A stretch of DNA of 64,000 nucleotides from Myxococcales bacterium (lineage in GTDB: Bacteria > Myxococcota_A > Polyangia > Polyangiales > Polyangiaceae): contig JAAFHV010000010.1 of NCBI GenBank assembly GCA_013297655.1, positions 1 through 64,000 of the forward strand. The letters run 5' to 3'. Under the pieces are notes generated by a model. The model had not been told where the DNA came from. It did not search any database and saw only the letters and a program-made list of their open reading frames with translations. This document shows positions 42,301 to 50,012 of this stretch, piece by piece (the stretch's first letter is position 1; each line of letters begins with the position of its first letter). The position numbers were made by a program, and so were the translations under genes.

Positions 42301-44727
42301 AACGAGCTCTTGCGCGGCGCGCTGGTCGTCCGGGCGCACGGCGAGCACGCGCTCGTACGCACGGAACGCACGCTCGGGGGCGCGCAGCTTGTCGCGGTAC
42401 ACGGCGGCCGCGCGGAACGAGAGGTCCACCTTCCCGGCCGCGTCTTGTGCGCGATCGGCGGCGCCGGAGAGCACCTCAGCGAGGCCTTCGTAGTCTTGCG
42501 TGCGATCGTACATCGCGGTGAGCGCGTCGAGATCTTGGGTCTCGAGGTACCGATCGCGGAGCGCGCGAAGGGCCTTCGGGTGCGCCGGCGAGAGCTCGAG
42601 GACGCGCGTCCACGTGCGGCTCGCGCCCTCCGAGTCGGTCAAGCGATCCGTGTAGACTGCACCTAGCTTCTGGAGCACTTGGAGGCGTTGCGCGTCGCCC
42701 TCCGCGAGCCCGACGCGGCGCTCGAGCACCTCGGCGAGCGAGACGAAATCCTTGTCGCGCTCGGACTGCTTCTCGAGCGCGTCGAGCGCGGGCAAGAAGC
42801 TCGGCTCTTCTTCGAGGACGAGCTTGTAGAGGCGCACCGCGTCGGCGCCGCGATCGAGGCGCTCGGCGGCGAGCTTCGCCATCTCGAGGGTGAGCGCGCG
42901 GCGCGCTTCGCCGGGCTCCATCGCGGCGATTTCGGCCTCGTGGAGCTCGAAGAGCTTCGCGTAGGTGCGCCGCTTTCCGTAGAGCTCCTTCAGCTTCTCG
43001 AGCGCCTCCGGATCGAGGGGGACCGACTCGCGGAGCTTCTCGTAGGCTTCGACCGCGTTCTGCACGTTCGAGAACTGATCGAGCCAGCGGCGGGCGATTC
43101 CGCGATAGATTTCCGCGCGCACCGTGGGCTCGGCCTCGAGCTCTGCGAGGCGGGCTTGGGTCGTCAACAAGTCGCGCCAGCGCTGGAGCGACTCGTAGAC
43201 GCGGGCGAGCTCGCGGAGCGCGTCTGCGTCGTGCGGCGCGAGGCTCACGATCTGGGTGAGCACGGCCACGAGGGCGGAGTCGCTCTTCAGGTAGTCGCGG
43301 TACACGTCCGAGATCTCGCGCAGGACCGGCAGGCGAGCCTCGGCGTCCTCTGCACCGATGCGTTCGAGCTCACCGCGGAGGAGATCGGCGAGCGCGTTCC
43401 AGCCCGACGTTTGACGGTAGAGCCGGCGGAGCGCGGCGCGTGCCTCGGCGCTGGTGGGATCTTGACGCAAGATCGCGCGCCACTGCTCGATCGCTTTGGC
43501 GGCGTTTGCGCCCTCTTCGGCGAGCTTGGCGATCTCGGTCGCGACCTTGCCGCGCTCGGCCTCCGGCAACACACGCTGCGCGTCGCCCAAAATCGCGGCG
43601 AGGCGCTGGCTCTCCCCGCGCTCGACGCAGAGCTCGCGGAAGAAGTTGAGCATCACCGGTTGCGCCGGCTCGGCCTTGCGAAGACGCTCGAAGTAAGGCT
43701 CGGCCTGCTCGGGACGCTTTCGCATGCGCCAATGCACCATGCCGATTTGGAGGAGCGTCCCCGCCTCTTGGCCGCCGCGGACACCACCGCCCGTGAGCTG
43801 CTCTTCGTAGAGCGCCACGAGGTGATCCCACATTTCCTTTTGCGTGAAGTAGTCGGCGAGGAACGCGATCGCCTCCGAGTGCCCGGGGGACAGCTCGATG
43901 ACCCGCTCGTACGCGGTGGCGGCGCGATCGGGCTGACCGAGTCGCTTCCGCGCGAGGCGCCCAAGACGCAGGTATCCCGCGATTTTCTCGTCCTTCGCGG
44001 TGGACTCGAGGGAGAAGCGCTCGATGCCCTTCGCGAGCTCCTCGTAGCGCTCTTCCTCGCGGTACACGTGCTCGAGGAGCAGCGCCGCGCGGCGGTTCTT
44101 CGGATCGATCTCGAGCGCTTCGACGAGCCCGGACACGACCTCTTCGAGGAGCACCTTGCGCGGCGCTTTGCCCTTCTTCCCGCGAGCGGCGAGCTCGGGG
44201 CGGCCATAACGGAAGGCCGTCTCGGCGGCGCTCACGAGGAACGAGCTCTTCAGCGCGGTGTCTTGCGCCGACTTTGCCTCCTCTACGTACCGCGTGACGA
44301 GCTCGCGCCATTTCGCGCGGCGTGCGGTGCTGCGCTCGAGGGCCTCCTCGGCGTGGTCTTGGCCTGGCGCGAGGCCGAGAATTTTCTCGTAGACCTTGGC
44401 CGCGGCCTCGTCGTCGAGCAGCTCGTCGTCGCACACGCGAGCGAGCTCCTCGAGGAGAGGCAGCTCGTTCGGCGAGCCCTCCGCGAAGGCAGACTCGAGG
44501 CGCAGGAGCGACGCGACGGCGTCGTACTCACGGCGCATTTCGTGGGCTTTGCGCGCGGCTTCGAGAAGCTTCTCGAGGTCGGCACGCGGGAGGTCTTCTT
44601 CCACGTACGTGACACTGCCGTTCTCCTCGTTCCACCCGAGCGCGGCGCGCAGCGAAGCGAGGGCCTCCGCGTTTTCGGGATCGTCTTGAAGCTGGCCAAG
44701 TGCACTGCGGATGGTCTTCGCGCTCAT
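33355..44727 (-). CDS. Giant tetratricopeptide-repeat protein, 3790 aa
   Basis: The largest gene in the window. Apart from a short N-terminus it consists of back-to-back helical hairpins following the TPR pattern (A-x-x-x-YERVLELSP, ALxALxRLYE, WxxLxxLYExR), probably on the order of 100 units, arranged in larger blocks. There is no signal peptide or membrane helix and the protein is strongly acidic, so a cytoplasmic scaffold is likely. The ATG at 44727 (AAGGTG ribosome site five bases upstream) is preferred over one at 44757. No catalytic domain is seen. It ends coupled to a DUF374 acyltransferase. One unit contains an exact 15-bp duplication (39433-39462). The reverse strand holds long frames from codon bias only. 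Confidence 0.9.
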   Translation of the reverse strand: MSAKTIRSALGQLQDDPENAEALASLRAALGWNEENGSVTYVEEDLPRADLEKLLEAARKAHEMRREYDAVASLLRLESAFAEGSPNELPLLEELARVCDDELLDDEAAAKVYEKILGLAPGQDHAEEALERSTARRAKWRELVTRYVEEAKSAQDTALKSSFLVSAAETAFRYGRPELAARGKKGKAPRKVLLEEVVSGLVEALEIDPKNRRAALLLEHVYREEERYEELAKGIERFSLESTAKDEKIAGYLRLGRLARKRLGQPDRAATAYERVIELSPGHSEAIAFLADYFTQKEMWDHLVALYEEQLTGGGVRGGQEAGTLLQIGMVHWRMRKRPEQAEPYFERLRKAEPAQPVMLNFFRELCVERGESQRLAAILGDAQRVLPEAERGKVATEIAKLAEEGANAAKAIEQWRAILRQDPTSAEARAALRRLYRQTSGWNALADLLRGELERIGAEDAEARLPVLREISDVYRDYLKSDSALVAVLTQIVSLAPHDADALRELARVYESLQRWRDLLTTQARLAELEAEPTVRAEIYRGIARRWLDQFSNVQNAVEAYEKLRESVPLDPEALEKLKELYGKRRTYAKLFELHEAEIAAMEPGEARRALTLEMAKLAAERLDRGADAVRLYKLVLEEEPSFLPALDALEKQSERDKDFVSLAEVLERRVGLAEGDAQRLQVLQKLGAVYTDRLTDSEGASRTWTRVLELSPAHPKALRALRDRYLETQDLDALTAMYDRTQDYEGLAEVLSGAADRAQDAAGKVDLSFRAAAVYRDKLRAPERAFRAYERVLAVRPDDQRAAQELVPLYEADEKWGRLPALYEVLLGHAKDDDARRELLQKLVTTTGDRLQDRTAAFAWAKKVYDLDPTRPGALAALEHVTRVAGKWSELVEILRARVAKSDTAATEARELRLTIAEIAARELGNVDEAVKIYRELYEADEADEAVAAKLDALLRAEGRHDDLRWLLRRKADRAAGRERLDLLAEWATLEEEGLESPERAVALYREILEADAENKSALRAVARLLRASGDASGAASALERERDLAEGRDRVTRELDLAELYLGSLSRPLDALAAVERALAAQPNDPQAITIAERLLPVAETRSRAAVVLEESYAATGKLDKQAEVLNVRIATAISRQDRLPLFERLAEVHEKQGNFALAFDVVTKAVGEVPSELSMWDRLGVLANRTQRTQAFVEAIAAAVPPTGQTGLPLATELDLAERAATLYDENLGDADAARPYLERILRTDPKNERAFGRLRQTLTNREKWGDLEVAYEQVIAAQEGEAKAALLVDVATLVEEIVGEPVRAIRYYERILEEIPEHEQATTALDKLYAASGEWQKLAVLLTRKLTSAVGDEATTLRLRLGRIHQEKLEDPASAIGYLEEVLADEPTSREAKDLVEATLAVPELRKRAAGILETVYSHRAENRDLVRILEVRLEFATDKDERRDLLRRVADLRDEKLTDDAGALEAYARLVPLTPEDVDNRKRFLEISARHGAMAKAATVLREAADAASAPQPRADILLEVARIHEQSSEATRAETVYREVLELDREDPSVALPAARALERIYGATGRSQELAEMIRVQVKLEVEPPVRRSLLGRLGFLCEEQLADLDAAIGAWRERLEDDPTDDEALVALDRLYERKGDARALVDVLRSRERLAQGPDARKGFMVRAAATLDSKLDDIEEAILAYRAVVDDFGAERSTLSALARLYERAKKNDELAETLVAELGLVTETEERLELLTRLGDVRRSLLDQVDSAQVDSALDAYREALTLSPSHAKSREAVEALLDHETASRDAAELLRPLYEADDAHEKLLRVLDIQIAAADGVDDKLALLALASDVAESRLSDAPRAFVYAARGTRHAAAEPSFGDWLARVERLAEKSSDYKALCDLLREVVSDVLDEDRQVAVLLRIADLGRDKLSDTELAKSYYEKALELRGDDEHALLALEAIFEASAADQDLYRILKRRGEIAKTDPERRAVYTKEARLLDEKLGEKVTAIEVYERILDLGLDPFAIRALERLYAGESRWDDLVALHERQLNAPGLVDTDKAALHHALGGLRESRLGDADRAFEEYVAALALVAQHAPTVASLEVLMKIPQHAARAAEILEGVYLARHEWRKVMGTLEARLGASEDPDERRQLLRRLSKLEEEQSDDLKAALEVTARLLAEDIADESTWAELERLSRAANSESRLADVYAAELEKISSDEPATAKLAYRTGELFENLGNVDRSLVFFRRAYAFAPEESTTAFDSIDRLLTKAGRPTERVALYREALDHRHDPKDRVRTLHVMATLQEKDLGDDAAAIETYRSAVDTEETDSISLDALTRLFAKSARWNDLADLLRRRAEQSAMSEEEAKYRFELATVLREKVEDVTRAIDEYEAIVELLAESSRPPYRDTVDALETLIRDENHKVRIVEILRPLYERADDWQHIVAVNEHRLAIAQDVGERVGVLRENARLLEERGGDPLRAFEALRQAFVLDPDDGDTREELDRLAIATSRWDDLADTYEKGISVTEGIGKRELLDALAKLHDKRRDDPRLALDAYDRLFKLDETEIRPLDEMVDLATLLSDWPTLVRVLTKRVELIPSDEERASTWRRVGEAKRDMLDDAPGATDAYERALDLEPDSAFTLDNLIPLYEAKNDAARLVDLYRRRIELCGEDDEGLKFQLLLDAAERYEKGLGERREAINLLTEALEVKPDSVDVLVRLGTLYEAESLYSELHENLRARAALEGDIDLRRALKKRIGGLLAKELDDPGQALTAYSDVLAMGYDDDAVAAIRSIGEARDELRHEAAESITGILLGEGKFEALVEVLELRLRAETEPFDRAKTLRQIADYAENKLSQPQVAEGALLRAIAEEPQDASTHAEVERLAKVIGRPGWQKYADTLRERATSVFDAPVTADLYARLGRVERVELGDARKAAEAYQHAAEQGGDTTEVLVALESVFAELGDSPALADVLERRIALEASAEANADLVYRLACLQIDALSEKSQGLGTLRTALEKVPSHEDSRKLMEKLLDDNVLFEDAFESLESVYRSLGLSKELAGLYEKRVARADGRKARVTARLDHARILESEAKDLEGAQRAVEAAIGDDPQDTDAQAELERLAGITGQWASAANALATALDARAESRSLSTLNLDAFGEPVELWVRLAGWRRDRANDAAGAEVALRKAIALDKESLDALRALEALLRVPEREKDLVEVLRLRAKLETDPTDKKALLREAKEVAQNTLGDVALAEAALRELLAENEADDWALAELVSLREHAGDFAEVTTLLLKRAEHVMDGGEALELRRKAAGVVLEKLGDKTRAIALQQEILESEPSDEKAARALRDLYAQTGRDKDLGKLLSTLVDNATTMEERVALRLDLAKLQMEKFEAPNDAIDTLTAILDEDPDQRDAALALSEILEKTGQDDKLADLLDTQIGRAKDRADTASELALKVRLGQVLEGRLKDTGRALATYEAVLEQEPAHRAALESVARISEERSDHDRAAAALAKLVEVADADDAKAFALRLADVRQKRDDLDGVEEALKKAISLVPPGRDVRPRLLAAYEKRKKWAELADLLVEEADLTKPAAPAPSSGSIPPPAEIADSVKLLRRAAEIHLKERQSPTDAVPVLEKATELVPNDRELLLLLCDAYTASGREQDATVVLERIIASFGQKRTKELSVFHHRLGKALAQLGNKDSALGQLDLAFKIDPGSVPVLRDLGVLALDTGDLERAQKTFRALLLQRLDAGSGISKGEVFFYLGDISKRQGDKPKAKQMLERALENDPALEQAKSLLESLKS
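39433..39462. repeat. Exact 15-bp tandem duplication in the giant TPR gene
   Basis: GGCGGAGTCGACCTG occurs twice in direct succession, adding five in-frame residues (QVDSA twice) to one repeat. It looks like recent replication slippage. Confidence 0.9.
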
Positions 44728-44988
44728 CGTCACCTTGCGAATCGGGTTCCCGATCATGCGCTCGAAGGGCCATAAAAGAACGACGTAAGCCTTCTACATC
44801 GTTCGACTTTTCCCCCGCGAGCAATCGGTCGAGCCACGATGGTAAAGGCCGTCATCGCTGGATTCAATGGGCTTTCGGTCCCGGGGCGCCGATCCTTGCC
44901 GCGGCGATTCGATCCGCGCCTTCCTGGCGTACAACCACGTCGCAAATGACGACCGCGGCGCGAGCGTGCGCCCAAACGAGGTCGAGTC

Positions 44989-45705
44989 GTGTTACTAGCA
45001 AAAGACCTGCGCGTGCCTCGCTCCCTCCGCCTCACCATGCGAAGCGTGTACGAGACGTTGGCGATCAGCGCGCCGACGGTGCTCGACGCCGCCCTCGGGA
45101 AGACGAGCAAAGCCGCGTGCGACGATCGCCTCGCGCGATGGTCCGCGAACATCGTCGCCGCGATCCGCATGCAGCTCACGGTGAAGGGCCGCGAGAACGT
45201 CGGCAGCGGCGAGACGTTCGTCGTGATGTCGAATCACCAGTCGCACTACGACGTGCCCGTGCTCTTCCACGTGCTCGGGCCGAACCTTCGCATGGTCGCG
45301 AAGCAGGAGCTTTTCCGCATTCCCGTCTTCGGCAAGGCGATGCAGGAGGCGGGCTTCATCTCGGTCGATCGCAAGAACCGCGAGAGCGCGATCCGCAGCC
45401 TCGAGCTCGCGAAGCCGATGCTCCGCGGCGGCACTCACCTCTGGATCGCACCGGAGGGCACGCGGAGCCTCGACGGTCGCCTCGGCACCTTCAAGAAGGG
45501 TGGCTTCGTGCTCGCGCGCGAGCTCGAGCTCCGTATCTTGCCCGTCACGATCTCGGGCACCCGCAACGCGCTCCCGTCGCATGGCGCGCTCACGTCGCCG
45601 GGCGAGTCGGTCACCGTCACGTTCCACCCGCCGATCGCATCCGACATCGACCGCGCGGAGCTCATGCAGACCGTGCGGGACACCATCTCGAGCGCGCTGC
45701 CATGA
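44989..45705 (+). CDS. plsC: 1-acyl-glycerol-3-phosphate acyltransferase (PlsC family)
   Basis: Acylates lysophosphatidic acid to phosphatidic acid at the inner membrane. The catalytic HX4D motif NHQSHYD (His83, Asp88) and the substrate motif APEGTRS (about 154-160) are both present, with FISVDRKN and ILPVTISGTRN between and after. 238 aa. Start GTG at 44989. Its stop overlaps the ATG of the lipid kinase gene (ATGA), so the two are cotranscribed and may act on the same phospholipid pool. Divergent from the giant TPR gene. Confidence 0.9.
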   Translation: MLLAKDLRVPRSLRLTMRSVYETLAISAPTVLDAALGKTSKAACDDRLARWSANIVAAIRMQLTVKGRENVGSGETFVVMSNHQSHYDVPVLFHVLGPNLRMVAKQELFRIPVFGKAMQEAGFISVDRKNRESAIRSLELAKPMLRGGTHLWIAPEGTRSLDGRLGTFKKGGFVLARELELRILPVTISGTRNALPSHGALTSPGESVTVTFHPPIASDIDRAELMQTVRDTISSALP

Positions 45706-46709
45706 CGGCGACCTCGCGGGCCCCGGGAAGCGGGCTCGCCATCCTCGTGAACGCGAACGCGAAGCGCGGCGGGCGGCGCATCGCGGTGCAAATCGCAGAG
45801 ATTTTGCCTGGCGCGGAGGTTCGGCTCACGAAGAGCGTCGGCGAGGTTCGCGGCTGGCTGCAGAGCCTGCGTGGGGTGCGCGCGATCTTCTCCGCCGGCG
45901 GCGACGGCACCGCGGTCACGCTCCTCACCGCCCTCGACGCCGAGACGCCGCAGGGCGTGCCGCTTCCTCCCATTGGTGTCCTCCCGCTCGGGACAGGCAA
46001 CGCATGGGCTCACTCGCTCGGGGCACGAACACTCGACGCATGCGTGCGGGCCCTCGCGCGACACGGGGGCCCGTTGCCTACGCGCCTCACGCGCGTCTTC
46101 TCGGTCGACGAGAAGCTGACGTTCTTCGCCGGCTCGGGTTGGGACGCACAAATCTTGGACGACTACCGCCTCCAGCTCGAGAGCTCACCCTCGCGTCGCG
46201 CGGCGAAGAACGTGTGGGGCTACATCACCGCGATGCTCTTCCGCACCGCGCCGAAGACGATCCTCCACGGTCGCGCAGAGGTACGGATCGAGAACCTCGG
46301 GAGCAACGTGTACATGCTCGATGGCGCCGGAATTCCTGTCCGTGTGCCAGGCGCGGGACCCGGCACCGTGCTCTACGAGGGCCCCGCGAGCGTGGCCGGC
46401 TGCGCGACGTGCCCCGAGTTCGGCTACCGCTTCCGCGCGTATCCACACGCCGAGCGCCTCCTCGGCTACATGAACGTGCGGGTCTACGACCAAACGCCGC
46501 TCCGCGCGATCCGCGACGTGCCTCGCCTCTGGTACGGCAAACACCCGCTCGAAGGCATGATCGACTGGTTTTCCACCAACGTGCGGATGACCTTCTCGCG
46601 GGAGTGCCCTCTTCAAATCGGCGGCGAGGCCGTCGGCTCGAGGCGCACCGTGGACTACGCCATCTCGCCGCGAGAGGTGCGCGCGGTCGACTTCCGTCGC
46701 TTGCTCTGA
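45702..46709 (+). CDS. Diacylglycerol/sphingosine-kinase-like lipid kinase
   Basis: 335 aa of the DAGK catalytic family. Nucleotide-binding GGDGT (about 66-70) and PLGTGN (about 95-100) are intact. The C-terminal half has the beta-rich lid domain. It probably phosphorylates diacylglycerol or a related lipid, supplying phosphatidic acid alongside the coupled PlsC. A Cys pair (GCATC) in the C-terminal domain is unusual. No membrane segment is seen, so it is likely peripheral. Confidence 0.88.
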   Translation: MTATSRAPGSGLAILVNANAKRGGRRIAVQIAEILPGAEVRLTKSVGEVRGWLQSLRGVRAIFSAGGDGTAVTLLTALDAETPQGVPLPPIGVLPLGTGNAWAHSLGARTLDACVRALARHGGPLPTRLTRVFSVDEKLTFFAGSGWDAQILDDYRLQLESSPSRRAAKNVWGYITAMLFRTAPKTILHGRAEVRIENLGSNVYMLDGAGIPVRVPGAGPGTVLYEGPASVAGCATCPEFGYRFRAYPHAERLLGYMNVRVYDQTPLRAIRDVPRLWYGKHPLEGMIDWFSTNVRMTFSRECPLQIGGEAVGSRRTVDYAISPREVRAVDFRRLL

Positions 46710-46754
46710 GGCTCCCGCGAAACTGCGGCGATGCTTTGGGCGTAGTCTCGAGGA

Positions 46755-48464
46755 ATGCGCGCGCGCCTCACGCTCTTCGTCGTCTCGGTCCTGCTCGGGG
46801 CGTGCGCACGGTCCGCTCCGTCGGCCGTTCCGCAGGGAAAAAACACCCACGGAGGTGCTCCGTCCGCGACCCCGAAGGCGGGCGGGCTCACGTTCGCCCC
46901 GTTCGACAAACCGGCGTTCGAGCGCGCCGCGCGTGAAGGAAAGCTCGTGCTCCTCGATGGCGCCGCGGAGTGGTGCCACTGGTGCCACGTGATGGACGCC
47001 GTGACGTACCACGACGGCCAGGTCGTCGCGGCGCTCGAGAAGGGCTTCGTCGCCACCCGGGTCGACATCGACGCGCGCCCCGACATCCAAGAGCGCTACG
47101 CCGACTACGGCTGGCCGGCCACGATCGTCTTCACCGCCGACGGGCGCGAGCTCGGGGCCTACCGCGGGTACCTCGCGCCCGATCGGATGCTGGCGATCCT
47201 GGAAGAGGCGCGGAGCGCGCGCGCGGGAGGCGCAGAAAGCTCGAAGGTCGCGGTTCCGCGCGAGGGTGGCGGCGAGCTCACCGCGTCGGAGCTCGCCGCG
47301 CTCGAGGCCGACGTGCTCACCCGCATGGGCGCGTTCTACGACGACAAGGAAGGTGGTTACGGCACGTTCCAAAAGGCGCCGCTCGGATGGAACAACGCGG
47401 TCCTTCTGCGCCGCGCGGCCGATCCCTCCCTCCCGGAGGAGACGCGCGCTCGCGAACGGAACAGGGCCCTCTTCACGCTCGAAAAGCAGGCCAAGCTCAT
47501 CGACCCGGTGTGGGGCGGAATCTACCAGTACTCGGATGGCGCGACGTGGGAGCGGCCGCACTACGAGAAGCTCATGACCTTCCAGGCCCCCGCGCTGGAG
47601 AACTACGCCGACGCGTACACGCTGACGAAAGACCCGGTCCAGCTCGCGCGCGCGCGGGCGATGAAGGGGTACCTCGTCGGCCACCTGCGGAGGGACGATC
47701 TGTTCGGCGCGACCCAAGACGCCGACCTGAACGCGCACACGAACGACGCACGCAAGCCGTTCATGGCCGGGCAGTCGTTCTACGCGCTCGACGACACGAA
47801 GCGGCGCGCCGCCGGTGAGCCACGCGTCGAGTGGCGGGCCTACCCGAAGGAGAACGGCCTCGCGATCGCCGCTCTTTCCCGTTACGCCGACGTCACGAAC
47901 GACGCCTACGCGAAGGCGCTCGCCCTCGTGACCGCGAAGAAGATGGTTGCATCCCACATGCAAAAAAATGGGCTCGCTCACGAGGCAGGGGCGCCGAACG
48001 AGGCTGGTCCGAGCGCGAAGGTGTTTCACCTCGCCGACGCGAGCCATTTCGGTCGCGGGCTCGTCGCGCTCTATGCGGTCACGAAGGACCCCGCCCTGCT
48101 CTCGGCCGCACTCGTCATCCGCGACCTGATGATGCGCACGATGTGGGACGAAGCGCACGGAGGCTTCTTCACCCACACCCACGACGCGGACGCGATCGGT
48201 GTCTTCCAAAAACGACGCATGCCGCTCGACGAGAACGCGTTCGCGGTGCGCTTCCTCGTCGCCCTCGCGCGCCTTCCTTCCGCCTCGCGGGCGTGGGCGT
48301 TCGCAGACGAAGACGCGGCGGCGATGAAGAAGGCGGTCGCGCGGACGCTCTTCGCGGTGCTCACCAAGGAAAATCTCGACGATCGTGGGCGCATGTTGGG
48401 CGAGGTCGCCCTCGCGATCGCCGACGCGCGTGAGCTCTTCCTCGTGGGTCGCGCGGAGCGGTAG
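46755..48464 (+). CDS. DUF255 thioredoxin-like lipoprotein
   Basis: 569 aa with lipobox LGAC (Cys17). Residues about 45-150 are a thioredoxin-like domain with CHWC (Cys74, Cys77) in EWCHWCHVM, the mark of the DUF255/SPATA20/YyaL family. The remainder is alpha-helical, like the six-hairpin glycosidase-type part of those proteins (GGIYQYSDGATWERPHYEKL, KPFMAGQSFYALDD). The family function is poorly known. Export as a lipoprotein is unusual for this family and points to a periplasmic redox role. Confidence 0.82.
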   Translation: MRARLTLFVVSVLLGACARSAPSAVPQGKNTHGGAPSATPKAGGLTFAPFDKPAFERAAREGKLVLLDGAAEWCHWCHVMDAVTYHDGQVVAALEKGFVATRVDIDARPDIQERYADYGWPATIVFTADGRELGAYRGYLAPDRMLAILEEARSARAGGAESSKVAVPREGGGELTASELAALEADVLTRMGAFYDDKEGGYGTFQKAPLGWNNAVLLRRAADPSLPEETRARERNRALFTLEKQAKLIDPVWGGIYQYSDGATWERPHYEKLMTFQAPALENYADAYTLTKDPVQLARARAMKGYLVGHLRRDDLFGATQDADLNAHTNDARKPFMAGQSFYALDDTKRRAAGEPRVEWRAYPKENGLAIAALSRYADVTNDAYAKALALVTAKKMVASHMQKNGLAHEAGAPNEAGPSAKVFHLADASHFGRGLVALYAVTKDPALLSAALVIRDLMMRTMWDEAHGGFFTHTHDADAIGVFQKRRMPLDENAFAVRFLVALARLPSASRAWAFADEDAAAMKKAVARTLFAVLTKENLDDRGRMLGEVALAIADARELFLVGRAER

Positions 48465-48520
48465 CTTCGCGACGACCTTGGACGTCCCCGACGCGTCCGA
48501 GTGCCGTACTCTCGGCCACC

Positions 48521-49942
48521 ATGAGCATCGGTGACCTTCCTTGGAGCTCCATGATGGCGGTCGGCGAGACCACCTGGATCGTGGGCCTCGTCGTGTTCAT
48601 CTTGCTCGAACGACGCACGCCGGTCGCGACCCTCGCGTGGATCTTCGGCCTCGTGCTCCTCCCCGGCCTCGGGATCCCGGTGTACCTGTTCCTCGGCCCG
48701 CGGCGGCTCCGTCGCAAGAAGCTCCACTACAAGGACAAACGCCTCGCCGTCACGCGCGCCCTCGCCGACGTCCGCGCGCGAATGCCAGCCGGTGACGGCA
48801 CTCGCCTCGCCACGATCGGCGAAAGGCTCCAGCACACGCCGGTATCGACCGCGACGAAGCTCGTCGTGCACCACGAAGGAGACAGCCTCTACGACCGTGT
48901 GATCGAGTCGATCGACGCGGCGAAGGAGCACGTGCACGTCGAGTATTACATCTACGAAGCCGACACCCAGGGCGCGCGCCTTCGCGACGCCCTCGTGCGC
49001 GCGCGCGGCCGCGGGGTGGAGGTGCGCATCCTCGTCGACGCCGTCGGATCCCCCTCTGCGCGCGCCGGTTTCTTCGCGCCGCTCATCGAGGCAGGCGGTC
49101 ACTTCCAGCGCTTCTTGCCCCCGAAGCTCGGCATCGTGTGGACGCGGTTTTTCAATTTTCGCACCCACCGCAAGATCGTGATCGTCGACGGCGTGCGCGG
49201 CTTCACCGGCGGAATGAACTGGTCTTCCTGTCACTCTGCGCGCGACTCGGGCGAAAGCGCGTGGCGGGACACCCAGGTGGAGCTCGAGGGGCAAGTGGTG
49301 GCCGATCTCCAGCGCACTTTCCTCGAGAACTGGGTCTACTCCGGCGGTGACTCGCCGACGACGGCCAAGTACTTCCCGCCCTGCGAGGCGGGGACGGAGC
49401 TCGTGCAAATTCTCCGCTCGGGCCCCGATCGCGAAGTCTTCCCGATCCACGCGTTCTTCGTCTCTGCGATCACGATGGCGCGCGAGCGCGTGCTCCTCAC
49501 CACGCCGTACCTCGTCCCGGACGCGACCACCCTTTACGCGTTGAAGACGGCGGCGCTCCGCGGGGTGCGGGTCGACATTCTGGTGCCCCTGCGCGGGGAC
49601 TCGCGCATGGTCTCGGCCGCGGCGCGCAGCTACTTCGAGGAGCTCATGGACGCGGGCTGCCGGATCTTCACCTACGATCCATGCATGTTACATGCAAAGC
49701 TCCTCGTCGTCGACGAAGACCTCGCGACGATCGGCACCGCCAACTTCGACAATCGCAGCTTTCGTCTCAACTTCGAGGTGATGGCGGTGCTCTACGGCGC
49801 GACGCAGGCGACCGCCCTCGCGGCGCAGTTCGAGAAAGACATCACCCGCGCCACGAAGGTCGCCCGGCGCGATCTCCATCGGGAATCGCTCGCCATGCGG
49901 CTGTTCGAGTCGGGCGCACGGCTCTTCTCCCCGCTCATGTGA
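48521..49942 (+). CDS. cls: Cardiolipin synthase
   Basis: Phospholipase D-type enzyme making cardiolipin from phosphatidylglycerol. Two N-terminal membrane helices (about 14-30 and 36-58) precede two HKD motifs: HRKIVIVDG (His216, Lys218, Asp223) and HAKLLVVDE (His391, Lys393, Asp398), each followed by the expected GFTGGMNW and IGTANFDNRS. 473 aa, normal for bacterial Cls. Together with the nearby PlsC and lipid kinase it makes this stretch rich in phospholipid enzymes. Confidence 0.93.
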   Translation: MSIGDLPWSSMMAVGETTWIVGLVVFILLERRTPVATLAWIFGLVLLPGLGIPVYLFLGPRRLRRKKLHYKDKRLAVTRALADVRARMPAGDGTRLATIGERLQHTPVSTATKLVVHHEGDSLYDRVIESIDAAKEHVHVEYYIYEADTQGARLRDALVRARGRGVEVRILVDAVGSPSARAGFFAPLIEAGGHFQRFLPPKLGIVWTRFFNFRTHRKIVIVDGVRGFTGGMNWSSCHSARDSGESAWRDTQVELEGQVVADLQRTFLENWVYSGGDSPTTAKYFPPCEAGTELVQILRSGPDREVFPIHAFFVSAITMARERVLLTTPYLVPDATTLYALKTAALRGVRVDILVPLRGDSRMVSAAARSYFEELMDAGCRIFTYDPCMLHAKLLVVDEDLATIGTANFDNRSFRLNFEVMAVLYGATQATALAAQFEKDITRATKVARRDLHRESLAMRLFESGARLFSPLM

Positions 49943-49944
49943 TG

Positions 49945-49974
49945 GTCCGCGGCGGGGCAAATCCCACCGCGGCC
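49945..49974. terminator. Bidirectional terminator-like hairpin
   Basis: CCGCGG followed by GGG pairs with CCC and CCGCGG around a short AAAT-containing loop, directly after the cls stop and before the convergent lipoprotein gene end. Confidence 0.55.
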
Positions 49975-50012
49975 GGTGACCGCGACGTCCTCATCGAGGT
50001 TCGGTTCGGCCT

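Noticed and set aside
38557-42666. A second long plus-strand frame (1369 codons) within the TPR gene
   Set aside because: Same shadow effect of GC-rich third positions; no recognisable protein features.
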